A stretch of DNA of 64,000 nt, taken from the NCBI RefSeq assembly GCF_019669905.1, contig NZ_AP019777.1, positions 2,666,001-2,730,000 on the forward strand, given 5' to 3'. Below the pieces are notes generated by a model. That model made no database searches. It saw only the letters and a program-made list of their open reading frames with translations, and had not been told where the DNA came from. Positions 32,428-41,202 of this stretch are shown piece by piece (within the stretch, counting starts at the first letter, position 1; each line of letters starts with the position of its first letter). A program made the position numbers and the translations under genes. Origin of the DNA: Methylomonas koyamae (lineage in GTDB: Bacteria; Pseudomonadota; Gammaproteobacteria; Methylococcales; Methylomonadaceae).

Positions 32428-32961
32428 TCAGCGGACGATACGGGCTATTTCCATCAGTAAGGCGTTGATTTTCAATTGGGCTTTGCGCACCGCTTCCGGA
32501 TTGACGCTGAGCTTGACTTGGCCTTGTTCGCGGTAAAAACCGACGGCACCGCCCTGCTCGGCAAAGCCGTCGGCGTCGCTGACCGTCAGCACCGGCGCGC
32601 CGCTGACCTCGCGCATCAGCGCCGACAATTCCGCAACGGTCCGCTCGACGTACAAAATCTGGCAGACGTGCGGGTCGTCGACTCCCGACCAGATTTGCAG
32701 CAGGCGGCCCTTGGTGTCGCGGCTGGCCAGATCGCTCAAGATATTGACCACCGCTTCGGAGCCGACCACGCAGATGTGCAGCGTGTCGGCCGCCGCCGGC
32801 CATTCGACGAACTTGGTAAAGTTGTATAGGTAGTTCGCCTTGGTATTGGCCTCTGCCGCATCGTCGGCATGGCCGGGCTGCAGCAGCAAGCCGAGCAGTA
32901 GTCCCAGCAGCCGGACCGGCGCTCGGCAACGTCGCCGCGGTATCGGTGCGAAATCGGCCAT
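32428..32961 (-). CDS. YfiR-family periplasmic protein
   Basis: This 177-residue exported protein has an Arg-rich N-terminus and a hydrophobic signal segment (LLGLLLGLLLQPGHA). The YfiR (DUF4154) domain starts at NTKANYLYNFTKFVEWP and ends with the conserved LKINALLMEIARIV. YfiR proteins are periplasmic and in Pseudomonas repress a membrane diguanylate cyclase. The ATG at 32961 is taken, not the TTG just before it; it overlaps the TonB-receptor stop as ATGA. Between a receptor and a sensor kinase it probably relays a periplasmic signal to the kinase (inference). Confidence 0.88.
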   Translation of the reverse strand: MADFAPIPRRRCRAPVRLLGLLLGLLLQPGHADDAAEANTKANYLYNFTKFVEWPAAADTLHICVVGSEAVVNILSDLASRDTKGRLLQIWSGVDDPHVCQILYVERTVAELSALMREVSGAPVLTVSDADGFAEQGGAVGFYREQGQVKLSVNPEAVRKAQLKINALLMEIARIVR

Positions 32962-35900
32962 CAAAACTCCAACCGCGCGGTCAGCTTCAGCGTCAGGCCC
33001 GGCCCGGCCAAGGTGCCGAGCGGCGAGCCGAAATTCGGCGATGTAAAATCCGAGTTAAAACCCGCGTAGTTTTTGAAATCGAATAAATTCAACACATCCA
33101 GGCGCAGTTTCATCCGCGTGTCGTGCGGCGTATCGAAACTTTTGATCAAAGCGACATCGACTTGGCGGTAACCCCACCAATTGCCGGGAAAAATGAAATC
33201 TTCGCCGCGCGGCGCGAAGGTATCGAAGCGGCAGCCGCCGCCGTTGCAATTGACGCCGGAGCGGGTTTCCGGCGTGGCCAGGGTCAGCTTGGCGGAGAAA
33301 ATCAGGTCCCAGGGCAAATCGACGCTGCCGCTGGCGACGATTTTATGTTTGCGCACGCCGGCGGTGTCCAGCCAGCCGACACTATGGGTATTGGGGTATT
33401 CGAACAAATAGCTGCTGCTGTCGGCAAACGATTGCGGTTTGTTCTCTTCCGAATCGGTAAAGGTATAGGCAAAGGTCATGCCCCAACCGCTATCGCGGTC
33501 GTAGGATTTTTCGGCTTTCAGGAAGATCGAATTGGTTTTGGTCTGCACGCCGTTATCGAACAGAATCAGTTGACCGTAACCCGGCAAGGCCTGGAAGGTA
33601 CCGCCGAAAGCCGAGCCCGGCGCGTAGAAGCTGCCGTCGGCATTGCGGCCGCCCAACAGCCCGACCAAGCCGTTGTAGCTAACCACGTGCGAAAAGGCGA
33701 TTTCGGTGAACCAGTCGCCGATCCGGTTGCGCATGCCCAGGCTGAACTGGTCGGAGAACGGCGTTTTCAAGTTGTTGCGGATCAAATTGATTTCGCGGCT
33801 GGTCCCCGGCTGCGCGCCGGTCAGCGCCGTCAACTGCGCCGGCGAATAATTCAGGTATTCCGGCGCCCAGGCGATGCAGTCGGCCGCCGCGGCGCAATCG
33901 TAGTTCGGGTCGCCCAGAAAGTTGACGCTGTAGCTGGGATAAGTGCCCTTGGTTTGCTCCAGTTGCAACACGTCGTAGATATTGCGGTCGTAAGCGCGGG
34001 CAAAGCCGCCGAATACGACGTGGCGCTGGTCGGCCAGCAAATCGTAGGCAAACCCCAGCCGCGGCGCGATATTGTTGCTGTCGGCGCTGCGGTTATTGCC
34101 GCTGCTGATGAAATTTTCGATGTCGTAACCGGCGTTGCCGTTCTGCAGATTGCTCCAGCCGCGCAAAGCCCCTGCCACGTCGGCCGGCGTGACGAAATTC
34201 AGATAACCGGGGTTGTATTCGTAATCCCAGCGCAGGCCCAGATTCAAACTGAGGTGTTTGTCCACCTGCCAGTCGTCTTGCAAATATACGCCGAACTGGC
34301 TAACGTCGCTGGCGGTGCTGCCGTCGCCGGCCCCGGCCAGCGCCGAGGCCCAACGCACCCGGTACGGAGTGCCGGCCGGATTGTTCAAGTTGAAACTGAA
34401 TTGCGGATGATAGGGATCGCGTTCCAACGCGTTCAGTTCGATCCGCTTCAGTTTGACGCCGACTTTAGCGACGTGCTCGCCGTACCAGTGCAAATCGCTG
34501 AAGGTCAAATCGTCTTGCAGGCCCGGTCCGTTCTGGCCCTTCTGTTGGTAATTGGTGCTGCCGCCGGCGTTTAATACCGAGCGGCTGGCCAGCGTGTTGC
34601 CGCTCAGGCTGCCGTCCAAACGCTGCAGCAAGACGCCGGGCGCGTTTTCGGCCGGCGTTTGCTGCCAGTTGGCGTCCTCGTAGGTAAAGCGGGCTTCGTT
34701 GACCCAATGTTCGGCGCTGTATTGGTATTTGAAGTCCAGCCTGTGCTCGCTGTTGCCTTTTTCCAGCGCATAGGTGCGGGCGTTGATGCCGCCTATTCCC
34801 AAGCTTTCGGTTTCGTCGCGGAATTTGAACGAGGCCTCCAGCAGATGCCTGGCGCCGATCGCCCAATCCAATTTGCCGAAAAACAAGTCCTGCTCGAACG
34901 GCCGGTTGAATGCGCCCAGCAACGGCTGGTAAGCGGCCGGGACCGAACCGCCGTCGCCGGCGGCGACGTTGGCGAAGTCGTCGTTGACCTTGCGTTCGTA
35001 GGCCATGAAGAAATGGGCAACGTCCCGGACGATGGGCCCGCTCAAAGTCACGCCGTACTGGGCCTGTTCGGTGTCGCGCTTGCCGGCGAGCTGTTCGCTG
35101 GGGGTGGCCGCCCGCAAATCCTGGTTGGTATGGTCGTAAAAGGCTTCGCCTTGGAACCGGTTGCCGCCGGACTTGGTTTGGACCGAGACCGCCGCGGCGG
35201 CGACCTGGTCGAACTCGGCTTTATAATTTTGGCTGATGACCTTGTATTCGGCCACGGCCGATTCCGGAAACACGTTGCCTTTACTGGAGTCCTGGCCGGC
35301 CACGCCGCCGCGTACCACATAGTTTTTCTGGCTGACGCCGTCGATGAACAGATTGACGCTGTCCGGCCGCTGGCCGCCGCTTTGCAAGCGGGTAGCGCCC
35401 TCCTCGCCGTTGACGACGTTGACTCCGGGAGCGAGGTCGGCGTAATTCAGGAAATTGCGGTTGACTTGCGGCAAGCGCTGCATTTGCTCCGGCGTCAGGT
35501 AAGTCGCCAGTTCCGACGAATTTTGTTCGGCCGGATTGCCGTCCGCAGTGGTTACATCGGGTTTCGGATCGAGCGAAATGTCGAGCAAGGCGGTCTGGCC
35601 GACCTGTAGCGTCAATTCCTGCTCGGCTTTCCGGCCGTCTGGGGCCTGCACCGAAAGCCGGTAGCGGCCCGGTTTCAAGGCCATCAGCACGTAGGAGCCG
35701 TCTGCGCGGGAGAAGGTGCGGGTCGAGAAGCCGCGTTGCAGGTGGGTGGCAATGATTTGGATGCCGGCTTGGTCGCTGCCGGCGCCGAGCCGGACTTGGC
35801 CGCGAACCATCGCCGCGCTGATGTCGGCGCGGGCCGGCGGGCAAAGCAATCCGCCGCATAAGGTTGCCATGGTTAACCAGTGCAGTAGCCGCGGCATCGT
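32961..35900 (-). CDS. TonB-dependent outer-membrane receptor with CarboxypepD_reg N-terminus (Oar-like)
   Basis: This 979-residue protein starts with a signal peptide (~25 residues ending PARA). A carboxypeptidase-regulatory-like beta domain follows (residues ~30-110, VRGQVRLGAGSDQAGIQI). A plug (QVNRNFLNYADLAPGVNVV, VNLFIDGVSQKNYV) and a large beta-barrel ending in an aromatic residue (ARLEF) complete it. Such receptors import or sense bulky substrates using TonB energy. The ATG at 35900 is chosen because the signal peptide begins there. No TonB/ExbBD genes are near. It is coupled to the yfiR-like gene, which suggests a sensing role. Confidence 0.9.
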   Translation of the reverse strand, partial: TMPRLLHWLTMATLCGGLLCPPARADISAAMVRGQVRLGAGSDQAGIQIIATHLQRGFSTRTFSRADGSYVLMALKPGRYRLSVQAPDGRKAEQELTLQVGQTALLDISLDPKPDVTTADGNPAEQNSSELATYLTPEQMQRLPQVNRNFLNYADLAPGVNVVNGEEGATRLQSGGQRPDSVNLFIDGVSQKNYVVRGGVAGQDSSKGNVFPESAVAEYKVISQNYKAEFDQVAAAAVSVQTKSGGNRFQGEAFYDHTNQDLRAATPSEQLAGKRDTEQAQYGVTLSGPIVRDVAHFFMAYERKVNDDFANVAAGDGGSVPAAYQPLLGAFNRPFEQDLFFGKLDWAIGARHLLEASFKFRDETESLGIGGINARTYALEKGNSEHRLDFKYQYSAEHWVNEARFTYEDANWQQTPAENAPGVLLQRLDGSLSGNTLASRSVLNAGGSTNYQQKGQNGPGLQDDLTFSDLHWYGEHVAKVGVKLKRIELNALERDPYHPQFSFNLNNPAGTPYRVRWASALAGAGDGSTASDVSQFGVYLQDDWQVDKHLSLNLGLRWDYEYNPGYLNFVTPADVAGALRGWSNLQNGNAGYDIENFISSGNNRSADSNNIAPRLGFAYDLLADQRHVVFGGFARAYDRNIYDVLQLEQTKGTYPSYSVNFLGDPNYDCAAAADCIAWAPEYLNYSPAQLTALTGAQPGTSREINLIRNNLKTPFSDQFSLGMRNRIGDWFTEIAFSHVVSYNGLVGLLGGRNADGSFYAPGSAFGGTFQALPGYGQLILFDNGVQTKTNSIFLKAEKSYDRDSGWGMTFAYTFTDSEENKPQSFADSSSYLFEYPNTHSVGWLDTAGVRKHKIVASGSVDLPWDLIFSAKLTLATPETRSGVNCNGGGCRFDTFAPRGEDFIFPGNWWGYRQVDVALIKSFDTPHDTRMKLRLDVLNLFDFKNYAGFNSDFTSPNFGSPLGTLAGPGLTLKLTARLEF

Positions 35901-35953
35901 GCGGTCCGGTTTAGGCGGTGCCGGCCGAAAATCGTGCGCCGACCGCTGCGACC

Positions 35954-37978
35954 TTAGCTCGCATCTCCGACGGATAAGGGCTTGGGCAAGGGTTTGCCGA
36001 GGTAATACCCTTGCGAGAAGTCGATGCCGAGTTGCTTGGCTTTGATTTGGATATCGGCGCTGCCGACGTATTCCGCCACCGTACGCATTCCCAAACGGCG
36101 GGCGGCATCGACGATGACTTGGGCTATGGCCTCCGAATCCGGATCGTCGATGATGTTCATGATGATGGAGCCGTCGATTTTCAAATAATCGATTTTCAAG
36201 CGCAGCAAGTGCACGAAATTGGAATAGCCGCTGCCGAAATCGTCGATCGCAAATTTGCAGCCGTAACCTTTCATCCGGTCGACGAACAAACGGACTTCCT
36301 CGTAATTCTCGATACCCTCGGTTTCGGTAATCTCCAAAACCACTCGCGGGCCGATGCCGGGTTGCGCCAGTTTTTGGTCGATGAAGGCCACCGTGTTGCT
36401 GTCCAGAATGTCTTCCACGGTCAGGTTGATGGTAACCTCGCCGGCGCACTCGGCCAAAACCGCCACCGCCTGTTCGAAGATGGCTTTGGTCAATGCCGCG
36501 TATTGCCGGGACAATTTGGCCGCCCGCAAAAAGGTCGGCGCGATCACATCGCCGTCCTCGTCTATCATCCGCATCAAGGCCTCGTGCTTGCAGACCTTTC
36601 CGCTACGGTTGTCGACGATGGGCTGGAAAAACGGCACGATGCGGCCGTCGTTCAAGGCGTTACGGATTTTCTGGCTCCAGCGGATATTGTCCTTGTAATG
36701 CGACTTGATCTCCATTTGGTCGGTATAAACCAAATAATCGCGGCGCTCGATCCGCGCCCGCTCCAAGGCCAACGCGGCATGGGTATAGGCGTTGTCGCGG
36801 CCGAAACAAATACCGGCGGTAACGCGGATATTGATTTTGTCGTCGCCGCAATCGACGGCCACCGATTCCAACTGGTTGACGATGCTGGCGATCGAACTTT
36901 CGAAGCCGCCGGCGTCGCCCTGGTTATCGGAAAACAGCGCGAACAGGTCGCCGCCGATCCGGTAGGCCGAGGCGCGCCCGGCCGCCATTTTTTGCAGGCG
37001 GTCGCCGATTTCCAGCAACACTTTGTCGCCGTTGCACAGGCCGTAAAAATCGTTGATTGCCTTGAATTGGTCGATATTGATCATGCCGAGCATGGCCCGG
37101 CTGGAGGCTTTGCCCAAATCCTGCATCAATTTGACCCGGTTCGGCAGGCCGGTCAGGGCATCGGTAGTTTGTTGACGGATCAACTCTTCCTGTTTGATCA
37201 GATAAGTGACATTGACGCTGGTGGAGATGAATTCGCGAATGCTGCCGTCGGCGTTCAGAATCGGCACGATGGTGTTGTTGACGTAAACTTCCTCGCCGGA
37301 TTTGCTCAGATTGCTGTAGGTACCGCGCCATGTCGCCCCGGATAGAATCGTGCTCCACATTTCCCGGATCAGGCCCGGCGGCGTGCTCGGGTCGCCGATC
37401 ACATGGTGGGTTTTACCGATCAGTTCCTCGCGGGCATAACCGTAGGTATCGACGAAGGCATCGTTGACGTAGGTAATGACGCCGGCGGGATCGGTTCTGG
37501 AGACGATATTGGAGACGTCCGCCGCGTGCTTGTATTCGTTGAGCCGCTCCACCCGGCCTTCCAACACCCGGCGCAAGCGGCCGAGTTCGAGATGGGTTTT
37601 GACTCTGGCGCGGACTTCGTCGATATCGAAGGGTTTGGTGATGAAATCGGCGGCGCCGAGCGAAAAACCGCGAATCTTTTCGCCGGAGGCATCGACGATG
37701 GTCACGAACAGAATCGGAATATTGCAGGTCTTCGGGCTGTTTTTCAGCCGCCGGCACACCTCGTATCCGTCCATTCCGGGCATTTTCACGTCGAGCAGCA
37801 CCAGATCCGGCGGCGTCGGCCCTTGCGCCAATTCCACGGCTTTCGGACCGTCGGTCGCCACCAAAATGCTGTAGTCGTCTTTCAAGGCTTCGAGAAGACC
37901 GTGGATATTTTCCGGCAAATCGTCTACGACCAAAATGGTCGGCCTACCGTTCGGCACTGCGCTGTCGTCTCTGCTCAT
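35954..37978 (-). CDS. Response regulator with PAS, degenerate GGDEF and EAL domains (c-di-GMP phosphodiesterase)
   Basis: This 674-residue cytoplasmic protein has a receiver (~14-130, phospho-acceptor in LVLLDVKMPGMDG) and a PAS domain (~150-270). The GGDEF domain has the active-site sequence GGDLF, so cyclase activity is doubtful. The EAL domain keeps EALMR, the Asn in INLTVED, EITETE, DDFGSGYSN, the Lys in DYLKIDGS and a final Glu. It should hydrolyse c-di-GMP under control of phosphorylation, with the GGDEF part perhaps binding GTP. It lies 46 bp after the single-domain receiver gene and 53 bp before the TonB receptor gene. Confidence 0.92.
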   Translation of the reverse strand: MSRDDSAVPNGRPTILVVDDLPENIHGLLEALKDDYSILVATDGPKAVELAQGPTPPDLVLLDVKMPGMDGYEVCRRLKNSPKTCNIPILFVTIVDASGEKIRGFSLGAADFITKPFDIDEVRARVKTHLELGRLRRVLEGRVERLNEYKHAADVSNIVSRTDPAGVITYVNDAFVDTYGYAREELIGKTHHVIGDPSTPPGLIREMWSTILSGATWRGTYSNLSKSGEEVYVNNTIVPILNADGSIREFISTSVNVTYLIKQEELIRQQTTDALTGLPNRVKLMQDLGKASSRAMLGMINIDQFKAINDFYGLCNGDKVLLEIGDRLQKMAAGRASAYRIGGDLFALFSDNQGDAGGFESSIASIVNQLESVAVDCGDDKINIRVTAGICFGRDNAYTHAALALERARIERRDYLVYTDQMEIKSHYKDNIRWSQKIRNALNDGRIVPFFQPIVDNRSGKVCKHEALMRMIDEDGDVIAPTFLRAAKLSRQYAALTKAIFEQAVAVLAECAGEVTINLTVEDILDSNTVAFIDQKLAQPGIGPRVVLEITETEGIENYEEVRLFVDRMKGYGCKFAIDDFGSGYSNFVHLLRLKIDYLKIDGSIIMNIIDDPDSEAIAQVIVDAARRLGMRTVAEYVGSADIQIKAKQLGIDFSQGYYLGKPLPKPLSVGDAS

Positions 37979-38023
37979 CGGTCTGAAATCGGGATAGGGT
38001 TGGTCGAGGGTAGAAACCGCTGA

Positions 38024-38437
38024 TTATAGTCGCCCGTACCGTTTCCGATAGGCCGCCAGCTCCAAATGCACGCCAACCCGCGCCAGCAATATATCGGCGA
38101 CTACCGGTTTGGCGACGTAATCGGCGGCGCCGATTGCGTAGCCTTGGGCTGCGTCCTGATTTTCGCCGGCGGCCGTCACGAAAATTACCGGGATATCGGC
38201 AGTGGCGGTTTGGTTGCGCAAGCGTTTCAACACTTCGTAGCCGTCCATTTCCGGCATCATAATATCGAGCAGAATCAAATCGGGCGGCGCATGGCCGGCG
38301 ATTTCCAACGCCTTACCGCCGCTGGTCGCCGCCTGAATCGCATATTTTCCGCGCAGGATGTTGAGCAAGGTATGCAAATTTTCGTGAACGTCGTCGACGA
38401 TCAAAATTCTGGCTTTATCGGGATGGGTATCGGCCAT
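38024..38437 (-). CDS. Single-domain response regulator
   Basis: This 137-residue protein consists only of a receiver: acidic pair in ARILIVDDVHENL, phospho-acceptor in LILLDIMMPEMDG, Thr in VIFVTAAGE and Lys in YVAKPV. There is no output domain. The ATG at 38437 gives the normal length; the open frame continues upstream without a plausible start signal. It is the first gene of the leftward cluster and may be a phosphate shuttle or sink for the hybrid kinase five genes on. Confidence 0.88.
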   Translation of the reverse strand: MADTHPDKARILIVDDVHENLHTLLNILRGKYAIQAATSGGKALEIAGHAPPDLILLDIMMPEMDGYEVLKRLRNQTATADIPVIFVTAAGENQDAAQGYAIGAADYVAKPVVADILLARVGVHLELAAYRKRYGRL

Positions 38438-38717
38438 TGAAGGTGTGATTCGTTTCGGCTGAGCAAGTGCGGCCCCCTTATAACCGGCGGAAGCGTAAAA
38501 CAAGATTAGCCAATATTCCGCAGAGCCGCAATAGAATGCGCTTGCGAGGCCGGACGGCCCGATTGTTTCCCCAACTGACCGCTTCGAGATTGCATCGCGA
38601 GCAAAAAGCGTCGATTGCAATTAGACAACGTTTGAATTATCCTATGCGGCTTAGATCAGCAAGCAGCATGCCAAAGCGAAAACCGCTTCCGGTAACGATG
38701 TAGCTGGTAACGATTTA

Positions 38718-38805
38718 GGAGAGATGGCCGAGCGGTCGAAGGCGCACGCCTGGAAAGTGTGTATACGGAAACGTATCGAGGGTTCGAATCCCTCTTTCTC
38801 CGCCA
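38718..38805 (+). tRNA. tRNA-Ser (anticodon GGA), CCA encoded
   Basis: The 88-nt gene has acceptor arms GGAGAGA/TTTCTCC, anticodon loop CTGGAAA, a long class II variable arm (TATACGGAAACGTAT region), a GGTTCGAATCC T-arm and an encoded CCA. An integrase gene follows at once, so its 3' end is the likely attachment site of the adjoining island. Confidence 0.97.
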
Positions 38806-38837
38806 ATTAAGCATCCAACCAGATGCAAAGAAAATCA

Positions 38838-38873
38838 AAAACCCGCAAGTTATCTGGCTTAGCGGGTTTTTTA
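38838..38873 (+). terminator. Terminator after tRNA-Ser, shared with two other integrase-side sites
   Basis: AAAACCCGC (38838-38846) pairs with GCGGGTTTT (38862-38870), followed by TTATTG. The inner TGGCTTAGCGGGTTTTTTATTGTCC is also found, inverted, at 50346-50385 and 56656-56698, each time next to a tRNA-type attachment site. Confidence 0.8.
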
Positions 38874-38956
38874 TTGTCCAGCGACATGCAACGGGATGTA
38901 TTGACATACCGTCATTAGCGGCGGTAACTCACTCCAGGCCTAGAGGTGTTACCGTC

Positions 38957-40171
38957 ATGCCGCTTTCAGATACCGCGATCAAGAACGCAAAACCCAGAGC
39001 CGACAAGCCCTACAAGCTGCCGGATGAAAAAGGCTTATATCTGCTTGTTACCGTCAATGGCGGTAAGTGGTGGCGGTTTGATTACCGATTTGGCGGTAAG
39101 CGGAAAACCCTATCCATGGGCACTTACCCTGATACCAGCCTGAAACAGGCCAGAGACAAACGGGACGAGGCCAAAAAGCAGATTGCTGCAAATGTCGATC
39201 CCGGCATAACCCGCAAGATCGAAAAAGCCGGCAGCACCGAAAACACCCTGGCCGCCGTTGCCAAGGAATTTATGGAAGCCAACCGGAAAAGATGGAGCGC
39301 CAGCCACCATGCCCACATCGAGCAATGTTTCGAGCGTGATGTGTTTCCCTGGCTTGGCAACAGACCGCTAAAAGACCTGTCGGCGGTCGAGGTATTGGCA
39401 ACCTTGCGCCGCATCGTGGATCGAGGCGCACTGGAAACCGCCGCCAGAACCAAACAATTCATCGGCCAAGCCATCCGCTACGGTATCGCCACCGGTCGAG
39501 CGGAACGCGATGTAACCGCGGATTTACGCGGCGCGCTGCCCTCACCTAACCGCGGCCATTTTCCAGCCATAACCGAGCCAAAATCCTTGGCCGAGTTGTT
39601 AAGAGATATTGACGCTTACGCCGGGAATTTTGTCGTTAGAACCGCCTTACAACTCCAGCCGTTGATATTTGCCAGACCTGCCAACCTAGCCGCCGCCGAA
39701 TGGACTGAATTTGATTTGGATGCCGCCGAGTGGCGCATTGCCGCGGACAAAATGAAGATGAAGGACGCGCATATCGTCCCACTCAGCAGACAAGCCATTG
39801 CCTTGTTGCGTGATATTCAGCCGCTAACCGGTTCGAGTCGTTATGTTTTCGCCAGCAACCAAGGCAAAAAAGGCAATAAACCGCATATCAGCCGCGAATC
39901 GATTGGCGCGGCCATCCGCCGCATGGGTTACCAAGGCCAGCACACCGCCCACGGTTTTCGCACCACCGCCAGCACGCTATTACATGAGCAAGGCTATCAC
40001 TCCGACATGATCGAGCGCCAACTTGCCCACGCCGAGCGCAACCGGGTTAAAGCGGCTTACAATCGCGCGCAACATTTACCGGAGCGGCGAAAAATGATGC
40101 AGAGCTGGGCGGATTATCTGGACAGCTTGAAGCCCGGCGCGCAAGTCTTTCCGTTCAGGCAAGTGAGTTAA
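38957..40171 (+). CDS. P4-type tyrosine recombinase (island integrase)
   Basis: This 404-residue integrase starts with the DUF4102 arm-binding domain (LSDTAIKNAKPRADKPYKLPDEKGLYLLV). The central SAM-like domain follows, then the catalytic part: Arg in PLIFARPANLAAAEW (a variant of the usual RPGE motif), His-x-x-Arg in AHGFRTTAS, and Tyr in AAYNRAQHL. It lies 151 bp after tRNA-Ser and points away from it, the standard layout of tRNA-integrated islands. No second copy of the tRNA 3' end was found to its right, so the far end of the element is unknown. Confidence 0.94.
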   Translation: MPLSDTAIKNAKPRADKPYKLPDEKGLYLLVTVNGGKWWRFDYRFGGKRKTLSMGTYPDTSLKQARDKRDEAKKQIAANVDPGITRKIEKAGSTENTLAAVAKEFMEANRKRWSASHHAHIEQCFERDVFPWLGNRPLKDLSAVEVLATLRRIVDRGALETAARTKQFIGQAIRYGIATGRAERDVTADLRGALPSPNRGHFPAITEPKSLAELLRDIDAYAGNFVVRTALQLQPLIFARPANLAAAEWTEFDLDAAEWRIAADKMKMKDAHIVPLSRQAIALLRDIQPLTGSSRYVFASNQGKKGNKPHISRESIGAAIRRMGYQGQHTAHGFRTTASTLLHEQGYHSDMIERQLAHAERNRVKAAYNRAQHLPERRKMMQSWADYLDSLKPGAQVFPFRQVS

Positions 40172-40187
40172 ACCGTTATAATCGAAT

Positions 40188-40243
40188 TTAACCGGATAGC
40201 CCGACGGGGCAACAAGCGGGATTCGTCCCCCGTTTCCGGTTAA
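40188..40243. repeat. Nested inverted repeat after the integrase gene
   Basis: TTAACCGGA (40188-40196) pairs with TCCGGTTAA (40235-40243), and inside them ACGGGG (40204-40209) pairs with CCCCGT (40228-40233). It lies 17 bp after the integrase stop. A structured RNA, a terminator or a recombination site are all possible. Confidence 0.5.
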
Positions 40244-40279
40244 TCCTTTCGGACGGCTTGCACTTTGACGGAGTGTTAA

Positions 40280-40873
40280 ATGACAGAAAGAGCAATATTT
40301 GAACTGGCACTTTCTAAAAGAAACAAACTCGCCGAAAAAATCCTCGAACTAATCGCCAAACTTGCCAACAATGAAGAAAAGGAAATTGAACGGATAAAAC
40401 GAGCCAGTAGATGGATGTTTTACAGGGTATCGAAAGATGATTTTGTTTCATCTGGTTTCGATATTCCTGCGGACAAGGAACCATCAGGCGCAGAAAAGGC
40501 TTTATCTATGGGGCTTTTATCACTTGATTCAATTTTAGAATCTATCAATGACGAAGATTTAAATGAAACAATTGAAATGATGCTTATCGCGTCTGAGTGC
40601 TTCGGCTTTGCGATGGGCTCCACTATAACCCATCATTTAAACAATATTGAACAAACTCTTTTTTATAGAAATGCAGCACTGAAGCGGCACGCCGAAAATC
40701 ATGCAATTAAAGCCGACGCTTTGAAATACTATGCCGAAAATATCGATAGTTTTAGAAGCATGGAAGATGCTGCCGAAAAAATAGCGCGGAAAATCGTACC
40801 GGCAAGTGTTAGAACGGTTAGGGGATGGATAACCCAATATCACAAAAAGCTACGTTCTGCTGGCACAGCGTAA
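40280..40873 (+). CDS. Hypothetical island protein
   Basis: This 197-residue protein belongs to no family I recognise. It is helix-rich and acidic in the first two thirds (KILELIAKLANNEEKEIERI, DLNETIEMMLIASECF). The C-terminus is basic, and VPASVRTVRGWITQYHKKL resembles a helix-turn-helix. It is more AT-rich than the neighbouring chromosome, which suggests transfer. AGTGTTAA precedes the ATG rather than a good ribosome-binding site. It lies between the integrase and the alpA-like gene. Confidence 0.6.
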   Translation: MTERAIFELALSKRNKLAEKILELIAKLANNEEKEIERIKRASRWMFYRVSKDDFVSSGFDIPADKEPSGAEKALSMGLLSLDSILESINDEDLNETIEMMLIASECFGFAMGSTITHHLNNIEQTLFYRNAALKRHAENHAIKADALKYYAENIDSFRSMEDAAEKIARKIVPASVRTVRGWITQYHKKLRSAGTA

Positions 40874-40974
40874 GCTCTGCAAGCAAACTATAAACTATGC
40901 CAGTAAACCGTCTTAAATATTGACACCGAACGCCATAACCTACCCTTGTTTTTTACTAGACAAGGTTAGACAAA

Positions 40975-41202
40975 ATGCAAAATCAACAATCCGCCATTGT
41001 TCTTGGCTACCTGAGAATCTGGCAAATCGTCGGCGACCGCAAACGCGGCATTGAACCATTATTGCCAGTGGGCCGCTCGACTTTTCTGGCCGGCGTAAAA
41101 TCCGACAAATATCCCAAACCCGTTAAGTTAGGCGAACGCACCACCGCCTGGAAAAAAGCCGATATTTTGGCTTTGCTGGACAGCGTGGACGGTGCCGCAT
41201 GA
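40975..41202 (+). CDS. AlpA-family transcriptional regulator
   Basis: This 75-residue MerR-like winged helix protein has the AlpA signature VGRSTFLAGVKSDKYPKPVKLGERTTAWKKADI. AlpA proteins of P4-like elements activate integrase or excision genes. A hairpin CCTTGT..ACAAGG lies just before the ATG and may be its operator. The stop overlaps the rha start by four bases. Confidence 0.88.
   Translation: MQNQQSAIVLGYLRIWQIVGDRKRGIEPLLPVGRSTFLAGVKSDKYPKPVKLGERTTAWKKADILALLDSVDGAA

Noticed and set aside
33123..35609. Two rightward open frames of 483 and 316 codons
   Set aside because: They are antisense to the TonB-dependent receptor; the receptor reading has a signal peptide and barrel signature.
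36011..37345. 444-codon rightward open frame
   Set aside because: It is antisense to the REC-PAS-GGDEF-EAL gene.
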